Part shown: positions 10,258 to 21,045 of the stretch, in pieces
Numbering within the stretch: position 1 is the first letter of the stretch
Layout: the number at the start of each line of letters is the position of its first letter
Assembly (NCBI RefSeq): GCF_012489685.1
Contig: NC_080041.1
Location: forward strand, 103,261,760-103,325,759
Length of the DNA stretch: 64,000 nt
Direction of reading: 5' to 3'
DNA from: Lotus japonicus
Lineage: Eukaryota; Streptophyta; Magnoliopsida; Fabales; Fabaceae
Notes under the pieces: generated by a model
The model's database searches: none
Told to the model about the DNA's origin: nothing
The model's input: only the letters and a program-made list of their open reading frames with translations
Translations under genes and position numbers: made by a program

Positions 10258-13249
10258 GCCTGGAGGCGAAGTTGGCTTTGGAGGAAATGAAAAGGGTAAA
10301 ATTGTTGGTACTGGTACTATTTGTGTAGATAGTAGTCCATGCATTGATAATGTGTTATTGGTAGACGGCTTAACACATAACTTATTGTCTATAAGTCAAT
10401 TAGCTGACAAGGGTTATGATGTTATATTCAATCAAAAGTCCTGCCGGGCTGTAAGTCAAATCGATGGCTCTGTTCTGTTTAACAGCAAGAGGAAGAACAA
10501 CATTTATAAGATCAGATTATCTGAGTTGGAGGCTCAGAATGTGAAGTGCCTTCTGTCTGTTAATGAAGAGCAGTGGGTATGGCATAGATGGTTAGGGCAT
10601 GTCAATATGAGAAAGATTTCTCAGCTGAGCAAGCTAAACCTTGTCAGGGGCTTACCCAATCTGAAGTTCGCTTCAGACGCTCTTTGTGAAGCATGTCAGA
10701 AAGGCAAATTCACAAAAGTCCCTTTCAAGGCAAAGAATGTTGTCTCAACCTCAAGGCCGTTGGAACTTCTGCATATCGACCTTTTTGGACCAGTGAAAAC
10801 TGAGTCTATAGGTGGCAAGAGATATGGGATGGTTATCGTTGATGACTATAGCCGCTGGACATGGGTAAAGTTTCTAACCCGCAAGGATGAGTCTCATGCT
10901 GTGTTCTCCACCTTCATTGCCCAAGTGCAAAACGAGAAGGCGTGTAGGATTGTGCGTGTCAGAAGTGACCATGGTGGAGAGTTTGAGAATGACAAGTTTG
11001 AGAGTCTGTTTGATTCCTATGGAATTGCACATGATTTCTCTTGTCCCAGAACTCCTCAACAAAATGGTGTTGTCGAGAGGAAGAACATAACTCTTCAGGA
11101 GATGGCTAGAACCATGCTCCAAGAAACTGGCATGGCTAAGCACTTTTGGGCAGAGGCAGTAAATACAGCATGTTACATTCAGAACAGAATCTCTGTGAGA
11201 CCAATTCTGAATAAGACTCCCTATGAATTGTGGAAGAACATAAAACCCAACATTTCTTATTTTCATCCTTTTGGTTGTGTTTGTTATGTTCTCAATACTA
11301 AGGATAGATTGCATAAATTTGATGCTAAATCTTCTAAATGTCTATTACTTGGTTATTCTGAGAGATCTAAAGGTTTTAGATTTTATAATACTGATGCTAA
11401 GACTATTGAAGAATCTATTCATGTTAGATTTGACGATAAGCTTGACTCTGACCAGTCAAAGCTAGTTGAGAAGTTTGCAGATTTAAGCATTAATGTTTCT
11501 GACAAAGGCAAAGCTCCAGAGGAAGCTGAGCCAGAGGAAGATGAACCAGAGGAAGAAGCTGGTCCCTCTGACTCACAAACTCTGAAGAAGAGCAGAATCA
11601 CTGCAGCTCACCCTAAGGAATTGATTCTGGGCAACAAAGACGAACCAGTCAGAACCAGATCAGCCTTCAGACCCTCTGAAGAGACCTTGCTCAGTCTGAA
11701 AGGATTGGTGTCCTTAATTGAACCCAAGTCCATAGATGAAGCTCTTCAGGACAAGGATTGGATTCTGGCCAAGGAAGAAGAATTGAATCAATTCTCCAAG
11801 AACGATGTTTGGAGTTTAGTGAAGAAGCCTGAGAGTGTCCATGTAATTGGAACAAAATGGGTATTCAGAAACAAGCTGAATGAGAAAGGAGATGTAGTCA
11901 GAAACAAGGCAAGGCTAGTTGCTCAAGGCTACAGCCAGCAGGAAGGAATAGACTACACTGAAACATTTGCTCCAGTAGCAAGACTGGAGGCAATCATACT
12001 GTTGATCTCTTTCTCAGTGAATCACAACATAGTTCTACATCAGATGGACGTGAAGAGTGCCTTCCTAAATGGTTATATTTCAGAGGAAGTCTATGTTCAT
12101 CAACCCCCAGGTTTTGAAGATGAGAAGAAGCCAGACCATGTGTTCAAATTGAAGAAGTCACTCTATGGCCTGAAGCAAGCTCCCAGAGCATGGTATGAGA
12201 GACTCAGCTCATTCCTTCTGGAGAATGAGTTTGTAAGGGGTAAAGTAGATACAACTCTTTTTTGCAAGACTTATAAAGATGATATCTTAATTGTGCAAAT
12301 TTATGTTGATGATATTATATTTGGTTCTGCTAATCAATCTCTATGCAAAGAATTTTCTGAGATGATGCAAGCTGAATTTGAGATGAGTATGATGGGAGAA
12401 TTAAAGTACTTTCTGGGAATACAAGTTGATCAAACACCAGAAGGAACATATATCCATCAGAGCAAGTACACTAAAGAACTTCTGAAGAAGTTCAATATGC
12501 TGGAATCTACAGTGGCCAAGACTCCAATGCATCCTACATGCATTCTGGAGAAAGAAGATAAAAGTGGTAAAGTATGTCAGAAGCTCTATCGTGGCATGAT
12601 AGGTTCACTTCTATACTTAACTGCATCTAGGCCAGACATACTATTTAGTGTTCATTTATGTGCTCGTTTCCAATCAGATCCAAGGGAAACCCACTTAACT
12701 GCTGTTAAGAGGATCCTAAGGTATCTGAAAGGCACCACTAACCTTGGCTTGATGTATAAGAAAACATCAGAGTATAAGCTTTCAGGTTATTGTGATGCTG
12801 ATTATGCTGGAGATAGAACAGAGAGAAAAAGTACTTCTGGAAATTGTCAATTTCTGGGAAGCAATCTAGTCTCATGGGCAAGCAAGAGGCAATCAACCAT
12901 TGCACTATCAACTGCAGAGGCAGAATATATCTCAGCAGCAATATGCAGCACTCAGATGCTCTGGATGAAACATCAGCTGGAGGATTATCAGATCCTTGAG
13001 AGCAATATCCCAATCTATTGTGATAACACTGCTGCAATCTCATTGAGTAAGAATCCTATCTTGCATTCAAGGGCAAAGCACATTGAGGTAAAGTATCACT
13101 TTATTAGAGATTATGTACAGAAGGGCGTACTTCTTCTGAAGTTTGTTGATACTGACCATCAATGGGCAGATATCTTTACAAAGCCCTTAGCAGAGGATAG
13201 ATTTAATTTTATTCTGAAAAATCTGAACATGGACTTTTGTCCAGAGTGA
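10145..13249 (+). CDS. pol: SIRE-2 Pol (protease, integrase, reverse transcriptase, RNase H), intact
   Basis: The frame is open from 10097 (after a TAA at 10094-10096) to TGA 13247-13249; the first ATG is 10145, but expression is probably by frameshift from gag. Domains in order: aspartic protease with LDSGC near residue 18, GAG-pre-integrase HHCC finger (near residues 140-185), integrase core with D, D and E ([11 protein letters not shown], then [11 protein letters not shown], near residues 210-320), reverse transcriptase with [10 protein letters not shown] at about residue 718, and RNase H with YCDADYAGD and ALSTAEAEY at the C-terminus. The finger reads WHRWLGH where SIRE-1 has WHRRLGH, and the residue after the protease Cys is Leu, not Ser. 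Otherwise no break is seen, so it may still be catalytically competent. Confidence 0.95.
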   Translation: MLQISLIAPLKHQSWYLDSGCLRHMTGERRMFQELKLKPGGEVGFGGNEKGKIVGTGTICVDSSPCIDNVLLVDGLTHNLLSISQLADKGYDVIFNQKSCRAVSQIDGSVLFNSKRKNNIYKIRLSELEAQNVKCLLSVNEEQWVWHRWLGHVNMRKISQLSKLNLVRGLPNLKFASDALCEACQKGKFTKVPFKAKNVVSTSRPLELLHIDLFGPVKTESIGGKRYGMVIVDDYSRWTWVKFLTRKDESHAVFSTFIAQVQNEKACRIVRVRSDHGGEFENDKFESLFDSYGIAHDFSCPRTPQQNGVVERKNITLQEMARTMLQETGMAKHFWAEAVNTACYIQNRISVRPILNKTPYELWKNIKPNISYFHPFGCVCYVLNTKDRLHKFDAKSSKCLLLGYSERSKGFRFYNTDAKTIEESIHVRFDDKLDSDQSKLVEKFADLSINVSDKGKAPEEAEPEEDEPEEEAGPSDSQTLKKSRITAAHPKELILGNKDEPVRTRSAFRPSEETLLSLKGLVSLIEPKSIDEALQDKDWILAKEEELNQFSKNDVWSLVKKPESVHVIGTKWVFRNKLNEKGDVVRNKARLVAQGYSQQEGIDYTETFAPVARLEAIILLISFSVNHNIVLHQMDVKSAFLNGYISEEVYVHQPPGFEDEKKPDHVFKLKKSLYGLKQAPRAWYERLSSFLLENEFVRGKVDTTLFCKTYKDDILIVQIYVDDIIFGSANQSLCKEFSEMMQAEFEMSMMGELKYFLGIQVDQTPEGTYIHQSKYTKELLKKFNMLESTVAKTPMHPTCILEKEDKSGKVCQKLYRGMIGSLLYLTASRPDILFSVHLCARFQSDPRETHLTAVKRILRYLKGTTNLGLMYKKTSEYKLSGYCDADYAGDRTERKSTSGNCQFLGSNLVSWASKRQSTIALSTAEAEYISAAICSTQMLWMKHQLEDYQILESNIPIYCDNTAAISLSKNPILHSRAKHIEVKYHFIRDYVQKGVLLLKFVDTDHQWADIFTKPLAEDRFNFILKNLNMDFCPE

Positions 13250-13692
13250 AGATGCATCAGAACCTCTGACTATGATACTTCTTGATCAGAAGATGTCTAG
13301 TCCAGAAGGTAACTCAATCAGAGTGTGTGTACCCATTGGTACTGACTCTGAAGCTGAGATAGCAACACGTGTGTCAGTATTTCTGATGCATAGTTCCTTG
13401 TGCCCGTGTGACAGTCTGTCATGTTGCGTGTAGATGTGCTTCTCTCCTGTGTGTGATATGTGTATTTACTGTTATTATCTATCTTTAATTTTCAACCGTT
13501 GATTTTAAATTGCTTTTTGAATCAACAACGGTTATTTGTCAAAACCCACTATACACACACGATCTCCTTCACTTTCGGTTTTTACTCTCTCTCTCTTCTG
13601 CTATTTCAAAACCGCTTACCCCCGATTTCTCTCTCGATCTCTCTTCATCTTTCAACCTTCATCTTCTACCTAAACCTTCAACCGCTCCAAAA
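13250..13692 (+). other. SIRE-2 spacer between pol and env-like ORF
   Basis: Non-coding, homologous to 4730-5185 of SIRE-1. It ends in a pyrimidine-rich leader just before the env-like ATG, as expected if the env-like ORF is made from a separate or spliced RNA; no splice site was confirmed. Confidence 0.7.
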
Positions 13693-16593
13693 ATGGTGAG
13701 TCAAACCAGAAGAGCTACTGCAGATGCAACCCAGTTCCCTCATATGGTAGTTGGTCTAGCAACAGGTCAAAGGGGTCCTGAGAATCCGAATCAAGATCAA
13801 GGTCAAGCTCAAGAGCAGATTATTCCGATTGCAGAACGGGGCTGTGCCGTTCACTGCGTATATGCTCCTGAGGAACTTCAAGTACTGGCAGAATGGAGAT
13901 TCGACCTCGACAATCTTTTTACAAATGGGTATGATCTTCGTCCTGAAGTCCAAGCTCAAGGTTGGGAAAATTACTTCAACAGGCTTCGAGGACCGGTGTA
14001 TGACAAACTGATCAAGGAATTCTGGAAGCACGCCGACTGCGATGATACTCAGGTGGTATCTCACATTCTTGGAAGGAAGATCATCATTACAGAGAAGTCT
14101 TTCGTGAATCTGCTGGGTGCAGAAACTGCTCTTGGGTATCGTTTCCAATTCACTGAATCGAAGCTGAAACCCAAGACGAAGGATGAGACCAACAAGGCCC
14201 TGTACACCAATTACAAACCGGGCAAGACTAATTACAAAGTGATGGACCTTTATCCCAAGCTCAGGATCTGGCACAAGATTCTGCTCAACTGCATAAACCA
14301 GAGACCAAAGGGCAGTTCCCCAGACTACATCAACTTCAACCAGAAGGCGATGTTGTTCTTCATCCAAGACAAGAAGAAGATCTGCCTTCCCTACTTCCTG
14401 TTCTCCTACTTGAAGGAGTGTATCCGGAAGTCTAGGACTACTGCCTCCATCAAGTCAGCAATCAAGTATATCCCCCTTGGGAGACTGTTGTCTGATCTCT
14501 TCATTGAGAGTGGCCTCATTCAAGATCTGGTCAATGATGGATGCACAGAGGATCTGACCACCATTGTCAGTGATGTCTTCACTGCGAATTCTCTAAAGAA
14601 AATGGGCCTAGTCAAGAAGAAGATTGCTCCTGCCCATGAAGACACATCTTCTGAAATCAGAAGTAGAAGGGTGCCTCTTAATGACTACCCTCTGTGGACA
14701 CAGGCAGACAATCCTGAAGCCATTAGGTGCTATGTTGAAGACCTAAGGGCTCAAGGCTATGAAATTGATCTCGATGAATTCTTCAGCAGACTGCCGCCAG
14801 CTCCAGAGTTTCCTTCTCCTATCAAGAAGAAAGTTCAGAGGAAGATGATCCTAGAAGAATCTTCTGAGGAATCAGATGTCCCTCTGACCAAAGGGAAGAA
14901 GGCTGGTCAATCCAAGAGAAAACATGATGAAACCAGCAAGCCAGATGATGGTGATGATGGTGATAATGAGGATGGTCCTCCTTCTCCTAAGAAGAAGAAG
15001 AAGAAGCAGGTCAGAATTGTGATGAAGCCTACTCGGGTGGAACCAGCTGCTGAAGTGATCAGAAGGATTGAAACTCCTGCCAGAGTGACAAGATCATCAG
15101 CACAATCAAGTAAGTCGGCAGTTGCTTCTGATGATGATTTGAATTTATTTGATGCACTCCCCATATCAGCCATGCTCAAACAATCTTCAAATCCACTCAC
15201 TCCCATTCCTGAGTCCCAACCAGCTGCACAAACCACCTCTCCACCACATTCCCCAAGGTCTTCATTTTTCCAACCTTCTCCTACTGAAGCACCTCTCTGG
15301 AATTTGCTCCAGAACCAACCCTCTAGGCCAGATGAACCAACCTCTCCCATTACCATCCAGTACAACCCATTAACTTCTGAACCCATCATCCCTGAGAAAC
15401 CAGAGCCTAACTAAACAGAACCTGGACCCAGAACCTCTGATCACTCTGTCCCAAGAGCATCAGAACGTCTGGCTCCCAGAACCACGGATACAGACTCTTC
15501 CACAGCCCTTACACCTGTATCCTTCCCAACAAATGTTGCTGACTCTTCTCCTTCCAACAACTCTGAATCCCTTCTAAAATTCATGGAAGTTAGAAAAGAA
15601 AAGGTGTCTACCTTAGAAGAATATTATCTCACATGTCCAAGCCCTAGGAGATATCCTGGCCCTAGACCTGAACGTCTAGTTGACCCAGATGAACCTATCT
15701 TGGCCAATCCTTTACATGAGGCAGACCCTTTGGCTCAACAAGCTCACCCTGCCCCTGACCAACAAGAGCCTGTTCAACCAGAACCTGAACCAGAACAATC
15801 TGTGTCTAACCACTCCTCAGTTAGATCACCCCATCCTCTGGTTGAAACTTCAGAACCTCACCTTGGAACCTCTGAACCAAATGCTCAAATGTTTAACATT
15901 GGCTCTCCACAAGGTGCCTCTGAAGCTCACAGCAGCAATCACCCAGCCTCTCCTGAAACCAACCTCTCTATAATTCCTTACACTCACCTCCGACCCACAT
16001 CTCTCTCTGAGTGCATCAATATTTTCCATCATGAAGCCTCATTGATGCTAAGCAATGTGCAAGGTCAGACTGACCTAAGCGAGAATGCTGAACATGTGGC
16101 TGAAGAGTGGAACAATCTGAGCACTTGGCTAGTGGCTCAAGTTCCCGTTATGATGCAGCTACTGAATGCAGAGGGAAGTCAGAGGATCGAGGCTGCAAAG
16201 CAAAGGTTTGCTAGAAGGGTGGCTCTTCATGAACAAGAACAGAGACATAAGCTACTTGAAGCTATTGAAGAAGCCAAAAGAAAGAAAGAACAAGCAGAAG
16301 AAGCTGCACGTCAAGCAGCAGCTTAAGCTGAACAAGCCAGATTAGAGACAGAACGACTTGAAGCTGAGGCTGAAGCTCTTAGATGCCAAGCACTTGCACC
16401 CGTAGTTTTTACTCTTGCTGCTTCTGCTTCCACTCCAGCTCCTCACGCTGCTCAGAATGTTCCTTCTAGTTCTACACAGCCAAACTCGTCCAGACTCGAC
16501 ATTGTGGAACAACGTCTTGACACTCATGAGTCTCTGCTGATTGAAATGAAGCAAATGATGATGGAACTTCTGCGTCGATCTGATAAACCCTAG
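13693..16593 (+). pseudogene. SIRE-2 env-like ORF, one frame with two in-frame stops
   Basis: This is the third gene of SIRE-type elements, placed between pol and the 3' LTR. One reading frame runs from ATG 13693 to TAG 16591-16593 (966 sense or stop codons) and is broken only by TAA at 15412-15414 and TAA at 16324-16326. Seen: a globular N-terminal half with conserved Cys (residues about 50-330), a Lys/Asp-rich basic stretch (about 370-450), a long Pro/Glu/Gln/Ser-rich linker, and a C-terminal Glu/Lys/Arg/Gln coiled coil (about 830-900). I see no clear signal peptide and no convincing membrane segment, so an envelope role is not supported by the sequence. The first stop leaves a 573-residue product. 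Confidence 0.85.
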
Positions 16594-16799
16594 CTTTAGG
16601 ATCTCTTCGTTTTGATTTCTTTTTCTTTACCTGTGTTTTATTTCGTTAACCTCTGGCTCTTTCTTGTTAATCTTTACTTTGCTCGTTTGTGATTATCTAT
16701 GCATATATATCTATATATCTGACATTATGTTTGCAAATTTTTTTATTATTCATCATAACCGCTTTTACATCATACATTTTTTTTCTTTTTCCTAAAATC

Positions 16800-17192
16800 C
16801 TAGAATGGAGGATCCCTCCTCATTCTTCTGCACTCCTGGCGCTGCTCTGACCTCTCCTTCTCCAGACGCTCCAGTGCATACTGGATGTTGTTGAGCCTGT
16901 CTTTTAGCTCATCCCTCTCCAGAATCTCTTCTGCAGTCTTGAGCTTCTTTTCCAAGATCTCTTTTTCTTCCAGCAGCTTTAGTTCAAGCTGGCTGAGTTC
17001 TTGCCCCTCCTCCACGAAGGCAAGAAATTCCCTCAAGTCTCTATTCAACTCTGGACGCAGGTCCTCCTCCAGCAGTGTCCGTGTTAGCTCTGAGATGGTT
17101 GTTGTACCCTCTGGATGCCTAATGTTGAGAAACAAGTCCTCCTCAAAGGCTCTCTTTCTCAGCTCCTCTAATGCGATCATGTATGATGCCAT
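16800..17192 (-). CDS. Antisense coiled-coil ORF in the 3' region of SIRE-2, 130 aa
   Basis: Unrecognised protein on the strand opposite to gag-pol, between the env-like ORF and the 3' LTR. The ATG at 17190-17192 (MASYMIALEEL) is preferred; the longer open frame upstream starts only with TTG. The product begins with a helical segment and a short HPEGTTT motif. A long heptad-patterned region rich in Leu, Glu and Lys follows (LELKLLEEKEILEKKL and onward, about residues 65-120), with a basic tail. A TATA box on the same strand lies 45 bp upstream (17237-17246). An uninterrupted frame, a plausible promoter and coherent composition suggest a real gene. Function unknown; the corresponding part of SIRE-1 is missing, so conservation cannot be tested here. 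Confidence 0.55.
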   Translation of the reverse strand: MASYMIALEELRKRAFEEDLFLNIRHPEGTTTISELTRTLLEEDLRPELNRDLREFLAFVEEGQELSQLELKLLEEKEILEKKLKTAEEILERDELKDRLNNIQYALERLEKERSEQRQECRRMRRDPPF

Positions 17193-17986
17193 TTTTCTCT
17201 GGTATGATGTTGTGAAGCTTACCCCTCTCTCCAACGCTTTATATAGGCTTCACTTTCTCTCTGAAAGTTAATGCTCCTACAGTTTCTCGAGGTTAAGTTC
17301 TTGGTAACTGACCCTCCTCTTTACTCCCTTGGCCGGTGGTAAACGTTCTTCTCTTGCATTAACTCTTCTATTTATTTCGCCTAACTCTGATTCATGCATC
17401 GTTTTAATTGTCTTTAAACTTAGACCTTCTCTAAGGGGGAGTACCTTGTACTTCAAGCTAAGTTTTTCACACCCCAAGCTTTTTGCTTATGACAAAAAGG
17501 GGGAGTAAACCCAGTTTTTGATGTGTAAGATGTGTTAGTGTGATTTATTTTTCTTTTGGAGAATTTAAGAGTTCCACCTTTATGACCATAGATGTGTCAC
17601 TGGGCAAATACAAGGAATACATTTCACTTCCTCTGAAGTGATTCTAATTTGACTCTGATACCCAAGACTCTGATACCTTGTCCGTGACTCTGATTACTTA
17701 TGCGCTCTGATTACTCTATTTTCATCTATGTCATAAGTTTTTCACTCTGAACTCTTATATCATTTAGCTCAGAATCTAGACTTTACTAATGTTTTCATCA
17801 AGTATTAGATTCAGGGGGAGCTAAGCTCAGAATCAAGCAGTGACTTGAATTCAGAATGAGCAAGATAAACTATTCACATCAGGATAAGTCTTATTCTATA
17901 TCTCTAAACTCTGAGTGAATTCAGTTTAATGTTTAAGAATTGTTCATCAAAAATCTTAGTTTTGTCATCATCAAAAAGGGGGAGAT
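17193..17986 (+). other. SIRE-2 pre-LTR region with repeated polypurine tracts
   Basis: No sense-strand gene. Purine runs of the AAAAAGGGGGAG type occur at 17494-17505 and 17973-17985, with a shorter GGGGGAG at 17814-17820. The one at 17973-17985 directly precedes the 3' LTR and is the probable plus-strand primer. Repeated polypurine tracts are described for Sireviruses. Confidence 0.75.
17237..17246 (-). promoter_or_regulatory. Putative TATA box for the antisense ORF of SIRE-2
   Basis: CTATATAAAG on the minus strand, 45 bp upstream of the ATG at 17192. It has the form of a strong plant TATA box; no transcript evidence is available. Confidence 0.5.
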
Positions 17987-19195
17987 TGTAAGATCAAGTT
18001 TTGATCTAGTAGTACAACTCTATGTTTTGATGATTACAAGTTAACCTTTTGATATGAACAATTGTGGTACTCTAACGTGTTTTTCTGAGTGTGCTATTTA
18101 CAGGCTCTGACCTCAACTCAATCTCACACAAATCAGAAGCACTGTGTATAAAGAGCGACCCAAGCAACGCTTTCGCATTCACCATGTTCAGTATGAACAG
18201 TGGAAAAGCTTCAGAAGTTCTGAAGTTATACAAACTCTGATGTGGACTCAGTCACTAGAAGTTCTGAAGATCCAGAAAGTCTGATAACCAAGAAACACTG
18301 AAGGCTCAGATATTCTGATGGTGTAGAAGACTCTGAAGATCCAGAAGCTGATTAGTGAAATTCTGATGTCCAGAAGCAAGATACTCTGAAGACCATGTAC
18401 TTCCCTCTGAGTTCAGAATCAGAAGAAACAATGGTCAGAGGATCTGGGCTTTCCCTCTGACTCTGATCAACCGGCTTCACAAGTTCCAACATGAAGCTTT
18501 CTCCTGATCAGAAGTCTCCTAGGTTTAAAGGTCAAGTCGCTATCCAAGTACAAAAGCAACTGTACCTTCCTGACGACCTACCTAACAGTCTCAGACACAG
18601 CAGAAGCTGGATTTTCCAGAACTGCCCTCCAACGGTAGCATTTCCCATGCAACGCTCAACCCTAATCCTTGGAGTATATAAAGAAGCTGAAGACTGAAAG
18701 AAGCGGCTAGAAGCATTCACATACGCGCAAGACAAATTCAAATTCTGCTAAGCTTTCTTTCATCTGAAATTCATTGAGTTTACTATTAGCTTTTTAGAAG
18801 CAAATCTCTTGTAAACAATTCTTTGATAAACAGTTTGTTTAGTTCCTTTAGGAGATCAAGGTTGATCGGATCCTAGAGAAGACTAAGAGAGTGAATCTTA
18901 GTGTGAGCTAAGTCAGTGTAATTGTTAGTCACTTGTAGGTTTCAAGTGCAGTTGTAACTCTTACCTGATTAGTGGATTGCCTTCATTCTAAGAAGGAAGA
19001 AATCACCTTAACGGGTGGACTGGAGTAGCTTGAGTGATTTATCAAGTGAACCAGGATAAAATCCTTGTGTGCTTTTCTATCTCTTATCTTTAGCACTTAA
19101 GTTCTCGAAAGATCTGTCAAAATCTTTAAGGTGGAAGCTTTATCTTAAAAACGTTATTCAAACCCCCCCCCTTTCTACCGTTTTTCATACCTTCA
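17987..19195 (+). repeat. SIRE-type 3' LTR, probably a hybrid
   Basis: 1,209 bp, TGTAAGATC...CATACCTTCA, nearly identical to 7064-8274. It carries TATATAAAG at 18675-18683. On the right it joins Tat-1 gag sequence and not SIRE-1. That suggests that its outer part came from the 3' LTR of SIRE-1 by LTR-LTR recombination. Confidence 0.93.
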
Positions 19196-19377
19196 TCCAG
19201 AACAAACGTTTTCATATTATCCGGAATCGCCACACTCTCCACATCCTCCGAGAACGGACGGAACTCCGCCACGGAATCTGCTTCTCTGCTTCCATCGTCC
19301 CGCTGCTCGCGACGGTAGAAATCCAACTGAGCCTGTAGATGCTCATTCCGCAGCTGGATGTTGCCAATGCTGCGCAT
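19196..19377 (-). pseudogene. gag: Tat-1 gag, N-terminal fragment
   Basis: First codons of the Tat gag (MRSIGNIQLRNEHLQ...), matching the start of Tat-2 gag at 49843. Truncated at 19196 by the SIRE LTR insertion. No functional product is expected. Confidence 0.85.
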
Positions 19378-19386
19378 CAAATGGCG

Positions 19387-19623
19387 TCATTGCTCCTGTG
19401 TCACCGCCGGTTGTTGCTCCGGAGTAGGTGAATTCTCTGGTGAGCGCTCCAGAGATCCAACCTGTGAAGGCGATGGAGGAGGTGGTGGTGATGGAGGAGG
19501 AGAAGGCGGCTGTACTCCCGCCGTTCGTACCGGAGAATCCAGGATCACACGATGAGGCCGCCGAGGCGGCGAAATTCGCTGTCGCACTGGTGAATGATGC
19601 TGCCTCCTGCGTCGAGTCTCCAT
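19387..19623 (-). CDS. Tat-1 short ORF before gag, 78 aa, Arg/Pro-rich
   Basis: METRRRRQHH... start, an Arg-rich N-terminus and a Pro/Ser-rich middle. It ends at a TGA that is in the same frame as gag and nine bases before the gag ATG. Tat-2 has the same ORF (81 aa) and the same TGA. The two copies differ by a 9-base in-frame indel in the Pro tract, which fits selection for coding. It may be an upstream ORF or an N-terminal Gag domain reached by stop readthrough. Confidence 0.5.
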   Translation of the reverse strand: METRRRRQHHSPVRQRISPPRRPHRVILDSPVRTAGVQPPSPPPSPPPPPSPSQVGSLERSPENSPTPEQQPAVTQEQ

Positions 19624-19767
19624 CCAAGCCAGGAACGATGCAAACTCGATCGGAAAACGAACACCGGTTACAGAATCAAAATCAGAAGACCAGAGAATTG
19701 ACTAATCCCAATCAGAGATAACTTCCTGCACAATCAATCCACGTGAATGGGAGTAGAAAGTTTACAG

Positions 19768-19785
19768 TCCCCACAGACGGCGCCA
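19768..19785 (-). other. Tat-1 primer binding site
   Basis: On the minus strand TGGCGCCGTCTGTGGG begins two bases inside the 5' LTR, with one substitution further in relative to Tat-2 (50244-50261). The priming tRNA was not assigned. Confidence 0.6.
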
Positions 19786-19787
19786 AA

Positions 19788-20061
19788 TGTTCTAGCAATG
19801 AACATTGAAGAAAGGTATAGTACCTAGAGAGTGGAGAATTGTGCTAGAGAGAGAATGAGAATGAGAGAGAGAATGCTGAATTTCATGCGTGATTTCATAA
19901 AATGAGCCAAAAGTCCTTTACAATTGATAACTACCTCCTATTTATAGAGCTTGGGAATAACCTATTGGGCCTCCGAGATCAAGGCCCAATTTAAGGCCAG
20001 GGCCCCGCCTCAGGGCGGGCTACATGCTGGGCATTGCCCCTCTAGGGGCTCGCCCAGTCCA
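19788..20061 (-). repeat. Tat-1 5' LTR, 274 bp
   Basis: TG...CA ended, aligned with the Tat-2 LTRs at 40023-40304 and 50264-50536, sharing the GC-rich end with CCCCGCCTCAGGGCGGG. It is followed by GGGAC (20062-20066), the presumed target duplication; its partner would be outside the window. Confidence 0.88.
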
Positions 20062-21045
20062 GGGACATTTTACAAACAGTTGATGTGCATAATTTTTATA
20101 ACTTTTTTTACAAGCAAAACACAAGAACCACAAATTTAATCTCATATAATCAGACCGATTAACACGGTTACTAAAACTGGACCGTTGATCAAATCGGTGA
20201 GGAAATTGGTTCATCGTTCATTAAATCAATCCTAGTTGAATTGTGGTCTGACCGGTATAGCCGCTATTAATTAAAAATATCATTTAAAAAAGTTATATAG
20301 TAGATTACAAAAATTGATATTAAATAATTACCAAATTTTAACTGAGAAGTTAAATTTATATTTACCTGAAATATCACAGTTCAAATAGTTTTAGAGGATT
20401 GTTTAAATATTAACACAAAAAAATGCTATCAAATGCTTCGTATAAGTTAAAACTATTCTTTTATATTTTTTTATTACTATGTTGGAAAGAGGTGCAAGTC
20501 TAATGTCAAAAAAAGTGCAGCCTTGTAGCTTTCGCGTCTAATAAAAAAGGCTCATATGTAACAAAACCCTAATATCTATTTCTAATTTCAATTGTTAGTG
20601 GATAACACAAAGGTTCAAAAGAATGTCTACTGAATCTAAAAGAGAAACGCAAACATCACAGAGATCACTCCTTCCTCTTAGCTCAACCTTCCCCTCTCTC
20701 CTGTCCTTCTCAAGTCTCACACTGCTTCAATTTTTTTCTTGAGACATTCATAAAATTCAGGGGTGACTACGCATGGACAAGTCACCCCTGTGCCTCAGCC
20801 ACTGCTTGAAAGTGAATTATGTCATGGAAAATCTCTCTTCACTTCCATGTAGGTAATTTACGACTTATGCTCCATAAACTAATCTCAGTGTAAGATTTAA
20901 AATTATGTGTCGTACGACGACTAGAGAACTATTAATATATTCGCATACAAATAATTTCATGTTAAAACTAACATAAAAATTAATTTTAATATCATTTTAG
21001 TACTTTTTTTAGTTTTTAAAACCAACTTTAGATGTAAATATAATT
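20062..21045. other. AT-rich intergenic DNA, no gene seen
   Basis: Many stops in all frames. A stretch at about 20140-20265 with repeated CGGT/ACCG words (ACCGATT, GGACCGTTGATC, GACCGGTA) resembles a diffuse dispersed repeat that also appears, in a different form, near 27115-27215. I could not classify it. Confidence 0.5.

Larger units (their letters stand above)
7064..19195 (+). mobile_element. Nearly complete SIRE/Maximus-type copia retrotransposon (SIRE-2)
   Basis: Two directly repeated LTRs (7064-8274 and 17987-19195), each TG...CA, enclose a primer site, gag, pol, an env-like ORF, an antisense ORF and a polypurine tract. By eye the LTRs differ at about ten positions plus a poly-C length change over about 1.21 kb, so the copy is recent. 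The flanks do not match: GAGTC precedes the left LTR (SIRE-1 env sequence) and TCCAG follows the right LTR (Tat-1 gag sequence). So it is not a simple insertion; see findings. Gag and Pol look intact; the env-like ORF has two stops. Confidence 0.93.
19196..20061 (-). mobile_element. 5' end of a Ty3/gypsy Tat-type retrotransposon, truncated by SIRE insertion (Tat-1)
   Basis: Read on the minus strand: 5' LTR (20061-19788), primer site, N-terminal ORF, then the first 60 or so codons of gag, cut at 19196 by the SIRE LTR. It aligns with 49662-50536 of Tat-2 but is clearly diverged, so it is a separate, older insertion. The rest should lie left of the window. Confidence 0.9.

Noticed and set aside
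13756..14367. Minus-strand ORF of 203 codons inside the SIRE-2 env-like region
   Set aside because: Shadow of the env-like frame; similar smaller shadow in SIRE-1, no promoter or composition signal.
16885..17271. Plus-strand Ser/Leu-rich ORF of 128 codons
   Set aside because: It is the complement of the antisense coiled-coil ORF; poly-Ser/Leu composition is the usual shadow of Glu/Lys-rich coding on the other strand.
17277..17477. Minus-strand 66-codon ORF upstream of the antisense SIRE ORF
   Set aside because: It lies upstream of the TATA box and is not in frame or linked to the 130 aa ORF; it looks like chance.
19190..19200. Assembly misjoin as the only explanation for the SIRE-2/Tat-1 junction
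   Set aside because: The LTR ends exactly at CA and the Tat sequence resumes in register, which suits a real insertion plus LTR recombination better, though read support is still needed.
19126..19380. A fused minus-strand ORF spanning the SIRE LTR and Tat-1 gag
   Set aside because: The last part is translated LTR sequence beyond the insertion junction; only 19196-19377 is gag.
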